Origin: Ruminococcus sp. UBA3280
GTDB lineage: Bacteria; Bacillota; Clostridia; Oscillospirales; Ruminococcaceae
Length of the DNA stretch: 18,312 nt
NCBI GenBank assembly: GCA_002362175.1
Contig: DETU01000030.1
Span: forward strand, 1-18,312
Direction: 5' to 3'
Shown here: piece by piece, positions 1 through 8,403 of the stretch
How positions within the stretch are numbered: position 1 is the stretch's first letter
How the letters are laid out: each line of letters starts with the position of its first letter
The notes under the pieces: generated by a model
Database searches by the model: none
What the model was told of the DNA's origin: nothing
The model's input: only the letters and a program-made list of their open reading frames with translations
Program-made: the position numbers and the translations under genes

Positions 1-35
1 TCCTTGAACTTTCAAATAAATATACATTATAGATA

Positions 36-64
36 ATTATATAATATCAGTGAAAAAAAGTCAA
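36..64 (-). promoter_or_regulatory. Sigma-A type promoter reading off the left edge
   Basis: On the minus strand TTGACT (64-59) is followed by a 17-base spacer and TATAAT (41-36), which is 11 of 12 consensus bases at ideal spacing. A second TATAAT lies at 31-26. The -35 box begins directly after the T-run of the terminator at 66-97, so the promoter most likely starts a new transcript whose gene lies outside the window to the left. The sequence match is seen directly; activity is inferred. Confidence 0.7.
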
Positions 65-65
65 G

Positions 66-97
66 AAAAAAGCCTGAAATTTTACTTTCAGGCTTTT
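66..97 (-). terminator. Intrinsic terminator of the moxR operon
   Basis: A perfect inverted repeat, AGCCTGAAA at 71-79 against TTTCAGGCT at 86-94, is extended by A/T pairs to about 12 bp with a 6-base loop. On the minus strand the hairpin is followed by a T-rich run. It lies 5 bases after the stop codon of the last gene (stop at 102-104). Because the stem is flanked by A on one side and T on the other, it could also terminate plus-strand transcription. Confidence 0.88.
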
Positions 98-101
98 CTG
101 T

Positions 102-599
102 TTAACTTATTTTCATGAATCGTCTGCTTAATGGTTTTCCGCATTTCCGACACGGCATTTTCTTAAAAACAGGTGGTATTTCGGGTGTTACGTCCAACGG
201 CAAAAAAAGTGGGTCATCTTCGCTCATTGGTATGACGTATATACCGTTGAATGTATTTGGTTGACGACATTCAAGACAGAACCAACCGGTTTTAAATGCT
301 ACATGGTATAATTTTTCATTATACTTATAGCAAGGTATGAAATCATACATGATTTCTCTGTATGCAAATACGATTGACAGAAAAATTTCTGAAATATCTG
401 TCTCTTTAAGATATTTAACAGAATATAGACTGTGTTTTTTCATTATGTCACAAAGTTCTGAAATCTCTATATCGTGATACAGTTCATCATAACATTCTTT
501 TGGAATGATATATGTTTTTACTCCGTCGATTGTGTGTTCTTCTGTACAGTATTTGTGAATAATTTTTTTCATAATAGCGTTGTTTTTTCTGAATATCAT
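102..599 (-). CDS. Hypothetical protein with C-terminal zinc-ribbon cysteines
   Basis: This 165-residue soluble protein is not one I recognise. The C-terminal half holds two CxxC pairs, FCLEC (Cys108, Cys111) and PCRKCGKP (Cys150, Cys153), spaced like a four-cysteine zinc ribbon. A Pro/acidic loop containing PLFLPLDVTPEIPP lies between them. The N-terminal half is mixed charged and aromatic, with no signal peptide or membrane segment. The gene starts 3 bases after the stop of its upstream neighbour and is the last gene of the moxR operon, directly before the terminator. Its ribosome binding site is poor (only AAGAAA), which suggests translational coupling. A second in-frame ATG at residue 10 has no better site. 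The zinc ribbon would fit a nucleic-acid or protein-binding role, but no function can be assigned. The coding call is firm from the operon context and the cysteine pattern. Confidence 0.8.
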   Translation of the reverse strand: MIFRKNNAIMKKIIHKYCTEEHTIDGVKTYIIPKECYDELYHDIEISELCDIMKKHSLYSVKYLKETDISEIFLSIVFAYREIMYDFIPCYKYNEKLYHVAFKTGWFCLECRQPNTFNGIYVIPMSEDDPLFLPLDVTPEIPPVFKKMPCRKCGKPLSRRFMKIS

Positions 600-602
600 T
601 TT

Positions 603-956
603 TTATTTCTTGTCTGTTGGAAATCTCCAGCCTGTGCTTTTGCTGTAAATCAGACTGACATCATCAAGTGATACATTCCATTGACAATCGTGAAGTACTT
701 TTGTTATTTCTGTAAGATATTCAAGCCAGTATTCGCAGACTTCAAATGATAATTCAAAGTTGTCGGTATATGGCAGTTTTGTTGAACCGCTGAATATAAT
801 ACCATTTTCTGTTGTGTCGTATACACAGAAATCTTCTGCTTTTTCACTGAACGGATATTTTGAATTGCATTCTTCAATGATATTGTTTATATATTTGTTT
901 TCTGTATCAGTCAGTGATATGTTTCTTTTTGCTGTGTAGTAAAGAGAGCATGACAT
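603..956 (-). CDS. Hypothetical small soluble protein
   Basis: The product is 117 residues, acidic, rich in Tyr, Glu and Asn, and has no membrane segment, signal peptide or recognisable motif. Its C-terminal half carries Trp at positions 77, 93 and 110. The start is supported by AGGA seven bases before the ATG. It lies 23 bases after the DUF308 gene and 3 bases before the zinc-ribbon gene, so it is the fifth gene of the moxR operon. The tight coupling to the zinc-ribbon gene suggests the two products act together, but this is inference from spacing only. I do not recognise the family and assign no function. Confidence 0.75.
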   Translation of the reverse strand: MSCSLYYTAKRNISLTDTENKYINNIIEECNSKYPFSEKAEDFCVYDTTENGIIFSGSTKLPYTDNFELSFEVCEYWLEYLTEITKVLHDCQWNVSLDDVSLIYSKSTGWRFPTDKK

Positions 957-979
957 AAAAAGTCCTACTGTTTTGAAAT

Positions 980-1519
980 TTATCTGAGAAATTTATTGTC
1001 GTCCTTTACTGAATAGCTGTCAACGTCAATTATTCCGCCATTTCCGCCGGAGGAGTTTTTTCCCGAAAGAAAATCATACACACCTGCACCGACCATTACA
1101 AGACCAGCTATAATACGTGTTGCGTTTCCTGCTTTAACGAGGTGGAAAAGCAGAGTACAACCCAGTCCGAGAGTTATTACTGCAAGGATTATGTTAAAAG
1201 CACGTGAACCGACATTTGAGATAGCTTTTCCGACATGGTCAAGACCGTTGAAAGCAAGAATAAGACCGATAGTAAGCGGAATTATAGTCTGTACGAAGTG
1301 CGGAAGTGAAGTTACCACACCGCCGATAATTATTCCGATAACGTTTGGAATTATGGAAATAGGATTAGCTGTAATAAGTGATTTTATAATGTTTATTACG
1401 CAGAAAATTATTATAGCTGTTCCAATAAGGTAGAAAAGAGATGATATTATGCCGGGGAAAAAAGTTACAATTATTCCTGAAATAATGAGAATAATACCTT
1501 TTGCAGTACTGGTTTTCAT
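980..1519 (-). CDS. DUF308/HdeD-like six-helix membrane protein
   Basis: The product is 179 residues with about six predicted transmembrane helices (roughly 8-22, 26-47, 54-70, 74-91, 105-127 and 133-151). They are joined by very short loops and followed by a polar Ser/Gly/Asp tail (152-179). The packed hydrophobic layout with repeated Gly/Ile-rich helices (GIILIISGIIVTFFPG near the start) is typical of the DUF308/HdeD family. HdeD is an acid-resistance membrane protein in E. coli, but the biochemical role of Clostridial members is unknown. A strong site, AGGAGGT, precedes the ATG by about 8 bases. The gene sits 25 bases after the transglutaminase gene with no terminator between, so it is probably co-transcribed with the MoxR module. 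A helper role in membrane or envelope stress is inference. The family call rests on topology and composition, not on a catalytic motif. Confidence 0.72.
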   Translation of the reverse strand: MKTSTAKGIILIISGIIVTFFPGIISSLFYLIGTAIIIFCVINIIKSLITANPISIIPNVIGIIIGGVVTSLPHFVQTIIPLTIGLILAFNGLDHVGKAISNVGSRAFNIILAVITLGLGCTLLFHLVKAGNATRIIAGLVMVGAGVYDFLSGKNSSGGNGGIIDVDSYSVKDDNKFLR

Positions 1520-1544
1520 AAAAAATGACCTCCTGATTATATAA

Positions 1545-4226
1545 TTATTTAAGAACAGTTATGAACTTCATGATAAACTTGTGAATAAAGTCCGACTGTT
1601 CATAAATTTTGCCTGAAAGTTCCGTAACGAATTTACGGCAGAATTTTATTTCCTCATTGTCGGGAGAAGTGTTGCTGAATCCTGCTGTTAGAGAAATGTT
1701 CATGAAACGACTGAAATCACCTTCACTGAAAAGTTTTCCGCTCATGTTTTTCTCTGCAAGTTCCGCGAATTCACTGAATTTCATATCTTCCTTACGGAGT
1801 TTCTGCGAGGCAAGAAGTTTTTCAGCATAGCTGTACATTGATACGGCTTTGTGTGAGTTATTGCCTGTTGTGAAGTTTTTGATGCGTGAAGTAATAATTA
1901 TTCTTCTTCTCAGATAAGTTATTAAGACAATTCCGCCTGCTGATATGATTACGGTAAATATTATTTTAAGAGATTTCGGAATTGTTTTTGCACTATTGTT
2001 TCCGCTGCTATGATGTTTCGGGGAAACTCCTGCAACACCTGATGTAACGGTTGTTGTTACAGTGCTTGTTGTCGGCTTTACTGACGAACGACGTGTCATT
2101 GTCTGACGTTCTGAATTACGGACAACGGTTGTTGTCACGGTTGCGGTATCGGTTACGGTATTTGGTGTTGTTGTTCCTGTAACTATGGAAGTGTCAGAAT
2201 ATCCTGCCGTAAATTCAAAAGGAACCCAGCCGTATCCGTCGAGATAGATTTCCGCCCACGCATGACTTCTGTTATCCTTTAATGTGATTGTGTAAGTGCC
2301 GTCACCGTTTGAATTTTCTTCACTGAAATCCTCGCCGACAATTACATATCCTGTTGCATATCGTGCAGGAATACCAGCCATTCTTGCAAGCATTACACCC
2401 GAAGTTGCATAGTGTATGCAATAGCCCTTGTGGTTTTCAAGCAGGAAGTAGTTTACAAAATCACGGTTTGACGGAGTTTTTCCGGGACTTAACGAATATA
2501 CATTCTGTGAATCTATTCTTTCACGAATCATTGTAAGAGCTTCAAGTTTTTCTGAAGCAGAATGTGCATTTTCGGCATACTGTAAAACGTCTGCATATGC
2601 TTCACGTACTTCTTCCGTATTCTTGTTGTCGGGGATTTGCAGATAATTATTATAGACAAATTCCTTATATCTTGTCTGAAGAAGATGACCGAGAAGAACA
2701 TTTCCGTTTGAATAAACATATTCATCATTATTGAAAGGCATTTCATTTTCGGTATAGAAAATATCGTCATGGTCAAAAACTCCGTTTTCTGTGCAGTACT
2801 TGTAAACTTTGTCTCTCACTTCTTCATTGTAGATATTGCCTGCCGAGTAGATATTGACAGAGGGTTCACCGAGAGATGAAGCAATAATATCATTGTTTAC
2901 CGCTATGAATTTATATGAAAATTCATTGTTATCTTTTCTTTTTGATGAAACTGTCATATCTTTATTGTAGGTAAGATTACCGAAATTGTCCGTACCATAC
3001 GGTGAAAAACTCTTGTTGTCCCTGAGTTTTGACTTAATCCATATAGTCATTGTGGGGGTATCGGGAACAGCATTTCTTCCAAAGAGAGACGGAAAGTCCT
3101 GCGGATATACTTCGTAATTTTTGAAATCTGAAAACAGCGGATTTTTATAAATGCTGTCGCTGAGGTCAGACCATGAATTATTGTCATATACTGAGCCTGT
3201 GTATTCTTTCAGATAAATTGCACCGTCATGCTGGCGGTCGACGGTAACTATAAGGTCTGTGGTATTTTTAAATTTAAGCCTGTCGGTAGTTCCGAGCTTA
3301 TGATTTTCATAAGTGAATGAAAATCCGAAAACGCTTGTGATTCTTGAAACACTTTCAGCTAAGTTTTCGAGAGAAAAGGAGTTTATAGCATCACGTATTT
3401 CAACACGCTTGCGGTTTAGTTCGTCACTTCTTTTATATCCCGAAATATTTATAAACAATGCGGCAACAGCGGTTATTATCAGCGTGGTTATGACGATGAA
3501 AAGACCGCATTTTTCGGTGACTTTAAGACGCATTTGTCTTTTCGGGAAAAAAACGTTGTCTTTCCTTACAAATCCTCCGCTTCCTCCGTTTAATTCTCCT
3601 ATGTCAATTGTTGACATTGCAAGGAGTGCAAGCCAGTATGCAACGGTAGTTATTCCCCAGAATACTGGTACTTCTATACCGTTGTAAAGTCCGATTTCAA
3701 GAACGGGAAACGTTGCAAGCAGAGGGAGAATGGGATTGGGGTGATAAATAGTGAAGAAATAGATGATTATTGCCAGTAACCATATACAGAATATAAACAG
3801 GGTAGTTACAGACTGTTCTTCCATAGCAGGAGGAAGCGATTTATAGTAACTTATTTCCGTATGGTATGAATCACTGTAAACGATATTATACATGAACTTA
3901 AAGCCCGATGCAATATTGGAGATATTTTTGTATGCCGTAAATATAAAAACAAGTACAGAGCCAAGCATTACCCACAATGCACGTTTTCCGATAATTGAAA
4001 GTATAATATAAAATGCGGAGAATCCGACAGCCGACATTATAAGCGTACTATGGTTATAATTGAAGTCAAACATTCCGAGAAATGACATTATAACCGAAAC
4101 AAATCCCATAACAGCTATAAATACGGTTTCGGGCTTTCTGAGATTAGGGCGTTTTTTTCTTACTGACATTACAATACTGTCACATATTACAACGCCGTTA
4201 TTATTTTGCAAAACCTTTTTTTTCAT
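1545..4226 (-). CDS. Membrane-anchored transglutaminase-like protein (TgpA-type)
   Basis: The product is 893 residues from the preferred start. The N-terminus has a cytoplasmic basic patch and about six hydrophobic helices (residues about 35-270, numbered from the longest frame). Next comes a long extracytoplasmic region and a transglutaminase-like papain-fold domain with the Cys in GYCIHYA (605), His in RSHAWAEIYL (657) and an acidic third residue, Glu673 in GWVPFEFT, where Asp is common. A Thr-rich linker (about 682-732) leads to a further membrane helix (755-774) and a cytoplasmic C-terminal tail, the usual TgpA plan. Family members are cysteine peptidase or transglutaminase-like enzymes of the cell surface; the substrate is unknown. 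It follows the DUF58 gene closely, and moxR-DUF58-transglutaminase is a conserved triad. The start at 4226 is chosen because AAAGGG lies 7 bases before it; the ATG at 4232 is only 1 base from that site. Confidence 0.9.
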   Translation of the reverse strand: MKKKVLQNNNGVVICDSIVMSVRKKRPNLRKPETVFIAVMGFVSVIMSFLGMFDFNYNHSTLIMSAVGFSAFYIILSIIGKRALWVMLGSVLVFIFTAYKNISNIASGFKFMYNIVYSDSYHTEISYYKSLPPAMEEQSVTTLFIFCIWLLAIIIYFFTIYHPNPILPLLATFPVLEIGLYNGIEVPVFWGITTVAYWLALLAMSTIDIGELNGGSGGFVRKDNVFFPKRQMRLKVTEKCGLFIVITTLIITAVAALFINISGYKRSDELNRKRVEIRDAINSFSLENLAESVSRITSVFGFSFTYENHKLGTTDRLKFKNTTDLIVTVDRQHDGAIYLKEYTGSVYDNNSWSDLSDSIYKNPLFSDFKNYEVYPQDFPSLFGRNAVPDTPTMTIWIKSKLRDNKSFSPYGTDNFGNLTYNKDMTVSSKRKDNNEFSYKFIAVNNDIIASSLGEPSVNIYSAGNIYNEEVRDKVYKYCTENGVFDHDDIFYTENEMPFNNDEYVYSNGNVLLGHLLQTRYKEFVYNNYLQIPDNKNTEEVREAYADVLQYAENAHSASEKLEALTMIRERIDSQNVYSLSPGKTPSNRDFVNYFLLENHKGYCIHYATSGVMLARMAGIPARYATGYVIVGEDFSEENSNGDGTYTITLKDNRSHAWAEIYLDGYGWVPFEFTAGYSDTSIVTGTTTPNTVTDTATVTTTVVRNSERQTMTRRSSVKPTTSTVTTTVTSGVAGVSPKHHSSGNNSAKTIPKSLKIIFTVIISAGGIVLITYLRRRIIITSRIKNFTTGNNSHKAVSMYSYAEKLLASQKLRKEDMKFSEFAELAEKNMSGKLFSEGDFSRFMNISLTAGFSNTSPDNEEIKFCRKFVTELSGKIYEQSDFIHKFIMKFITVLK

Positions 4227-4233
4227 ATTCATT

Positions 4234-4239
4234 CCCTTT
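4234..4239 (-). promoter_or_regulatory. Ribosome binding site deciding the transglutaminase start
   Basis: AAAGGG on the minus strand overlaps the TAA stop of the DUF58 gene. It lies 7 bases from the ATG at 4226 but only 1 base from the ATG at 4232, so the second ATG is the likelier start. The overlap suggests translational coupling with DUF58. Confidence 0.6.
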
Positions 4240-5431
4240 AAAGTTCGATATCCTTGATTGATGAAGTTATTCTGCCTATTACAACTGGTATTGTGTTGAG
4301 TTCCGAAAGTCCAGAGCAGACTTCAACGGCAGATTCAGGTGATTTGACCACAACAACTGCGTTTCTTATATCAGCGTCAACGTTTTCTTCGATATAGTGC
4401 AGAACAGGCGTATTTGGAACGGAAGTTATAAAAGTAAACGATGAAAGTGATATATTTGAATTTACCTGAAAATAACGTTCAGGTGGTTCGCAGTAAAGAT
4501 TGTCACTTATTGAAAGTATCAGATTCCTTACAGTTGCGGCAAGTATTTCAGGACTTGTTATATTAACTTCGCTGAAATCTCTTGTTTCGGAGTTATAGTA
4601 TACTATTGTATGGATACGTTCGTTTTCAATCATAAACTGTGAAACGGAAATCAGTGTTTCAACCAGTGTATCAAAAACGGGTAGTGTATATTCAGAATCT
4701 TCATAGCATTTCAGATTAAGGAACAGCATACAGGGAACGTCAACGGGCATACTGTATTCTTTTACTATAAGTTCATCTTTTTTTGAACTTAGTTTCCAGT
4801 GAATACGGTTTAGTTTGTCACCGTTTATATAGTCACGCAAATCAAAAATTTCCGACGGGTCATCGCCAGCCTTGCTTTCCGAAAATACGGAACTTTCCTC
4901 GCTTTCTCTGTCGGTATAGCTTATAGCACCGTTTACCTCATGTATTTCGGGCATGACTGCTATTTCAGTATGAACATTCTTTCCTGTTCTGAATCTGAAA
5001 ATCCGCAGAGGGTCATAAATATCAATATATGCGGAACGGATTTTAAGTATACCGCAGTATTTTGAACTGAGCTGAAACGTTATACGTTGTGTGTTCCGTG
5101 CCTGAACGGGAAACAGTAGTTCAAATTCGTTAATCTGATTATTGAAAATATTATAATATTCAATATGTGCTTCTGCTTTTCCTATCGGGAATATGCTTTT
5201 GTTTGTAACACAAAGCTGTACAGGGAAAGACGAATTTTTAGGAGTGGTTTTGTTCTGTACGGCAAATTCAGCTTTTATCATGTGTTTTGTAATAAGGGTT
5301 GTTATAAACATAACCACAGGAAGTGTTACGAAAATTATAAGGAGTATGAGTGAAAAGTTCCATACATAGAGTATATAGAAAAATATACATATGAATATAA
5401 GGATTAAAAACAGGATTTTTGTAAGAATCAT
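4238..5431 (-). CDS. DUF58 domain protein of the MoxR module
   Basis: The product is 397 residues with two N-terminal membrane helices (about 5-22 and 25-48), a beta-rich middle part and the DUF58 signature. The signature includes DPSEIFDLRDYINGD (191-205) followed by LNRIHWKLSSKKDELIVKEY (207-226), matching the family pattern of GD, R, W and K residues. The region after it is a vWA-like fold in this family, although no complete MIDAS motif is obvious. The gene begins 6 bases after moxR, and its ribosome binding site AAAAGG lies inside the last codons of moxR, so the two are probably translationally coupled. DUF58 proteins accompany MoxR ATPases and transglutaminase-like proteins in many bacteria and are thought to act as a membrane partner in protein or metal-centre maturation. 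The exact role here is unknown. Confidence 0.9.
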   Translation of the reverse strand: MILTKILFLILIFICIFFYILYVWNFSLILLIIFVTLPVVMFITTLITKHMIKAEFAVQNKTTPKNSSFPVQLCVTNKSIFPIGKAEAHIEYYNIFNNQINEFELLFPVQARNTQRITFQLSSKYCGILKIRSAYIDIYDPLRIFRFRTGKNVHTEIAVMPEIHEVNGAISYTDRESEESSVFSESKAGDDPSEIFDLRDYINGDKLNRIHWKLSSKKDELIVKEYSMPVDVPCMLFLNLKCYEDSEYTLPVFDTLVETLISVSQFMIENERIHTIVYYNSETRDFSEVNITSPEILAATVRNLILSISDNLYCEPPERYFQVNSNISLSSFTFITSVPNTPVLHYIEENVDADIRNAVVVVKSPESAVEVCSGLSELNTIPVVIGRITSSIKDIEL

Positions 5432-5437
5432 GGCTGT

Positions 5438-6391
5438 TTACCTTTTGGAAATTCCCGGAACGGATACAGACTTTATAATTTCGTTTATTACGTTTCCTGC
5501 TGTGATTTCAGACAGCTTTGCCTTTGAGTTCAGCATTACACGGTGTTCAAAAACGTCCCTGCATATATATGAAATATCGTCGGGAATAACATAATCACGT
5601 CCCATTGCGGCGGCGATTCCTCTTGAAATGTTCATGAGGGCAAGTGTACCTCTTGGACTTATTCCGAGCTTGAGCATGGGGTGGTTTCTTGTTGCCGATG
5701 CAAGTGAAACGATATATTCATATATTCTGTCATCAATATATATATTGGAAATATATTCCTGAAGTTCAAGAATGAAGTCAGCGTCTGCAACAGGGTTCAC
5801 ATTTTCAAGCGGATTGTCTGTTGACTTTGATTTAAGAATTGATACCTCACCGCTGAAGTCAGGATAACCCATACTAAGCTTTAACATGAAACGGTCAAGC
5901 TGTGAGTCAGGAAGATTGTGAGTACCAGCCGAGCCTATCGGGTTTTGTGTTGCGATTACGGTGTATGGTTCGGGAAGTTTATAGGTAACGCCATCAACGG
6001 TTATGCTTTTTTCTTCCATGAGTTCAAGAAGTGCGGACTGCGTTTTGCTTGAAGTACGGTTTATTTCGTCGGCAAGAAAGAGGTTGCAGAAAGCAACGCC
6101 TTCACGGAATTCAAATGTATTTGTGCCTTTATTGTATATGGAAAAACCAGTAACATCAGACGGAAGAACATCGGGTGTGAACTGCATACGGTTATGTTCG
6201 AGTGAAAGGGCCTTTGAAAAGGCAAGAGCGAGAGTAGTCTTTCCCACTCCGGGAATGTCTTCAATAAGTACATGACCCTTACAGAGAATCGCAAGTAAAA
6301 CTTTTACAATAATCTGGTCTTTGCCTATAACGGCTTTTTTCACTTCACTCAGAATTTTGTTTATCTGATTGGAATAATAATTTTTGTTCAT
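5438..6391 (-). CDS. MoxR family AAA+ ATPase
   Basis: The product is 317 residues, normal for the family. Visible motifs are Walker A PGVGKTT (47-53), Walker B NLFLADEINR (103-112), which contains the ADE variant typical of MoxR, sensor 1 ATQNP (147-151), and the C-terminal lid with GISPRGTLAL (243-252). The conserved GTHNLPDSQLDRF stretch follows sensor 1. MoxR ATPases are cytoplasmic chaperone-like enzymes that use ATP to remodel partner proteins, usually with a vWA or DUF58 protein from the same operon. AGGAGA lies 7 bases before the ATG. It is the first gene of the left operon, 88 bases after ftsH, and is separated from it by a terminator and a likely promoter. The family assignment is secure; the client is unknown. 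Confidence 0.95.
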   Translation of the reverse strand: MNKNYYSNQINKILSEVKKAVIGKDQIIVKVLLAILCKGHVLIEDIPGVGKTTLALAFSKALSLEHNRMQFTPDVLPSDVTGFSIYNKGTNTFEFREGVAFCNLFLADEINRTSSKTQSALLELMEEKSITVDGVTYKLPEPYTVIATQNPIGSAGTHNLPDSQLDRFMLKLSMGYPDFSGEVSILKSKSTDNPLENVNPVADADFILELQEYISNIYIDDRIYEYIVSLASATRNHPMLKLGISPRGTLALMNISRGIAAAMGRDYVIPDDISYICRDVFEHRVMLNSKAKLSEITAGNVINEIIKSVSVPGISKR

Positions 6392-6415
6392 TTTTTATCT
6401 CCTGTTTTTTGTGGT

Positions 6416-6444
6416 ATTATAAATTTAAAAAACGGGACTGCCAC
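6416..6444 (-). promoter_or_regulatory. Probable promoter of the moxR operon
   Basis: A perfect TATAAT (6421-6416) is preceded after 17 bases by GTGGCA (6444-6439), a 4 of 6 match to the -35 consensus. The predicted transcript start lies about 18 bases before the moxR ATG, leaving a short leader that still contains the AGGAGA site. The -35 box falls inside the stem of the ftsH terminator, so the two signals overlap. The boxes are seen in the sequence; use of the promoter is inferred. Confidence 0.5.
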
Positions 6445-6464
6445 AATTTTTTTGCGGCAGTCCG
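6430..6464 (-). terminator. Intrinsic terminator after ftsH
   Basis: GGACTGCC (6435-6442) pairs with GGCAGTCC (6456-6463). After one mismatch, three more base pairs close a 5-base loop. On the minus strand the stem is followed by GTTTTTTAAATTT. It lies about 16 bases after the ftsH stop codon and ends the rnj-ftsH operon. Confidence 0.85.
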
Positions 6465-6479
6465 TAAAGCATTATTTCT

Positions 6480-8384
6480 TTAAAGAATTTCCTTAACGTC
6501 ACTATCGTCACTGCCGATATTGTTTTCAACAGGGTCAGAGAGAATATCTTCGGTTATTTCGCCTTTCATGAGTTTTTCAAAATCTTCACCGTCAATTTTT
6601 TCAAATTTAAGAAGGTACTTTGCAAGCAGGTGAAGCTTGTCGATATTTGCATTAAGGATATCGGCACAGTCACTGTATGCTTTCTGAATGATTGAAGAAA
6701 CTTCATTGTCAATCTGTGCGGCGACGGCTTCACTGTAATTTCTTGTATGTCCGTAATCTTTACCAAGAAAAACTTCATCATTGTCCGAGCCGTAAACAAC
6801 AGTACCGAGTTTTTTCGAGAAACCGTATTTTGTAACCATGTTTCTTGCTGTTGATGTGGCACGTTCAATGTCGTTTGAAGCACCCGTGCATATATCGTCA
6901 AGAACAAGCTCCTCCGCAACACGACCGCCAAGAAGCATTATAATACTCTCACGCATCTGATTTCTTGAAACGTGCTGGTCGTCGTTATCGGGGCGTGTAA
7001 CTGTAAGACCTGCTGCCATTCCACGCTGAATAATAGTGACCTGATGTACTTTGTCCTGTGTAGGAAGATTATATGCGGCTATTGCGTGACCTGATTCATG
7101 ATAAGCCGTAACACATCTGTCGTGTTCGGAAACAATTCTTGACTTCTTTTCAGGACCTGCAATAACTTTCATTGTAGCGTCCTCAATGTCCTTTTCTGTT
7201 ATAGCCATACGTTCAGACCTTGCGGCAAGGAGTGCGGCTTCATTGAGGAGGTTTTCAAGGTCAGCACCTGTGAATCCCTGAGTTGTCTGTGCGATTACTT
7301 TAAGGTCTACATCAGGGGCTAAAGGCTTGTTTTTTGCATGAACGTTAAGAATTTCTTCACGTCCCTTTACATCGGGATAACCAACAACAATCTGTCTGTC
7401 AAAACGTCCGGGTCTTAAAAGGGCGGGGTCGAGAATATCACGTCTGTTTGTTGCGGCGATTACAATAACACTTTCAGTACCCGTGAAACCGTCCATTTCA
7501 ACAAGGAGCTGGTTAAGTGTCTGTTCACGTTCGTCGTGACCGCCTCCGAGACCTGCACCTCTGTGACGACCTACAGCATCAATTTCGTCGATAAAGATAA
7601 TAGCAGGAGCGTGCTTTTTAGCCTGTTCAAAGAGGTCACGGACACGGGAAGCACCTACACCGACGAACATTTCAACAAAGTCCGAGCCTGAAATAGGGAA
7701 GAACGGACAGCCTGCTTCACCTGCCACCGCTCTTGCGAGGAGAGTTTTACCTGTTCCGGGAGGTCCTAACAGAAGTACGCCCTTCGGTACTTTTGCACCG
7801 ATTTCCTTGTATTTGTTCGGGTGTTTGAGGAAGTCAACTATTTCTTCAAGTTCCTGTTTTTCTTCTTCCGCACCTGCAACGTCTTTGAAAGTAGCTTTTC
7901 TTGCACTTGCCTGATTTTTCAGATTGGCTTTTCCGAATGACGAATATTTTCCGCCACCTCCGCTCTGTTTCATCATGAAGTAAAGTATTGCCACACCCAA
8001 CAGAATAGTCAGAACGACAGGGATAAGAGAATACAGCCATGTTCTGTCGGTAATCTTTATATAGTCCTGTTTAAGCGGTTCATTCGGGTGCTTCTTGTTG
8101 TATTCCTGTCTGTAGTTTTCGGTATCATCAAGGAAAATACTCACATTCGGGACTTCATACTTCTTTCTGGTTTCCTCACCTCTTAGCTGATAAGTAAGTT
8201 CACCTGTGCCGAGGTCAAGCTTATAATATGAAACCTCATAGTTGTCAAAATGACTGATTACGTTTGTATAGTCATTTTTATCCGTTGTTCCCGAGAGCCT
8301 TGTACTTACAAAATAAATGCAGAAAATGGCAAGCAGAACAATGAAAAGATAAGTGAAAATGCCCTTGTTCTTTTTTGGTGTCAA
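6480..8384 (-). CDS. ftsH: ATP-dependent zinc metalloprotease FtsH
   Basis: This is the membrane AAA+ protease that degrades misassembled membrane proteins and short-lived regulators. In numbering from the GTG frame (637 residues): membrane helices at about 11-30 and 121-141 flank an extracytoplasmic domain of about 90 residues. The AAA domain has Walker A GPPGTGKT (210-217), pore loop MFVGVG (242-247), Walker B IIFIDEID (265-272) and the second region of homology with TNRRDILDPALLRPGRFDR (315-333). The M41 peptidase has zinc motif HESGH (432-436), where HEAGH is usual, and a likely third ligand, Asp508 in GASNDIE. The C-terminus is acidic. Two starts are possible: GTG at 8393 overlaps the GGAG site, whereas TTG at 8384 lies 8 bases after it, so I prefer TTG. 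It follows tilS closely and ends the operon. Length and motifs indicate a complete, active enzyme. Confidence 0.97.
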   Translation of the reverse strand: MTPKKNKGIFTYLFIVLLAIFCIYFVSTRLSGTTDKNDYTNVISHFDNYEVSYYKLDLGTGELTYQLRGEETRKKYEVPNVSIFLDDTENYRQEYNKKHPNEPLKQDYIKITDRTWLYSLIPVVLTILLGVAILYFMMKQSGGGGKYSSFGKANLKNQASARKATFKDVAGAEEEKQELEEIVDFLKHPNKYKEIGAKVPKGVLLLGPPGTGKTLLARAVAGEAGCPFFPISGSDFVEMFVGVGASRVRDLFEQAKKHAPAIIFIDEIDAVGRHRGAGLGGGHDEREQTLNQLLVEMDGFTGTESVIVIAATNRRDILDPALLRPGRFDRQIVVGYPDVKGREEILNVHAKNKPLAPDVDLKVIAQTTQGFTGADLENLLNEAALLAARSERMAITEKDIEDATMKVIAGPEKKSRIVSEHDRCVTAYHESGHAIAAYNLPTQDKVHQVTIIQRGMAAGLTVTRPDNDDQHVSRNQMRESIIMLLGGRVAEELVLDDICTGASNDIERATSTARNMVTKYGFSKKLGTVVYGSDNDEVFLGKDYGHTRNYSEAVAAQIDNEVSSIIQKAYSDCADILNANIDKLHLLAKYLLKFEKIDGEDFEKLMKGEITEDILSDPVENNIGSDDSDVKEIL

Positions 8385-8392
8385 AATATCCA

Positions 8393-8396
8393 CTCC
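8393..8396 (-). promoter_or_regulatory. Ribosome binding site favouring a TTG start for ftsH
   Basis: GGAG at 8396-8393 is 8 bases before the TTG at 8384-8382. The upstream in-frame GTG (8393-8391) begins on the last base of this same GGAG and has no site of its own. The choice is inferred from spacing only. Confidence 0.5.
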
Positions 8397-8403
8397 AATC
8401 TTG

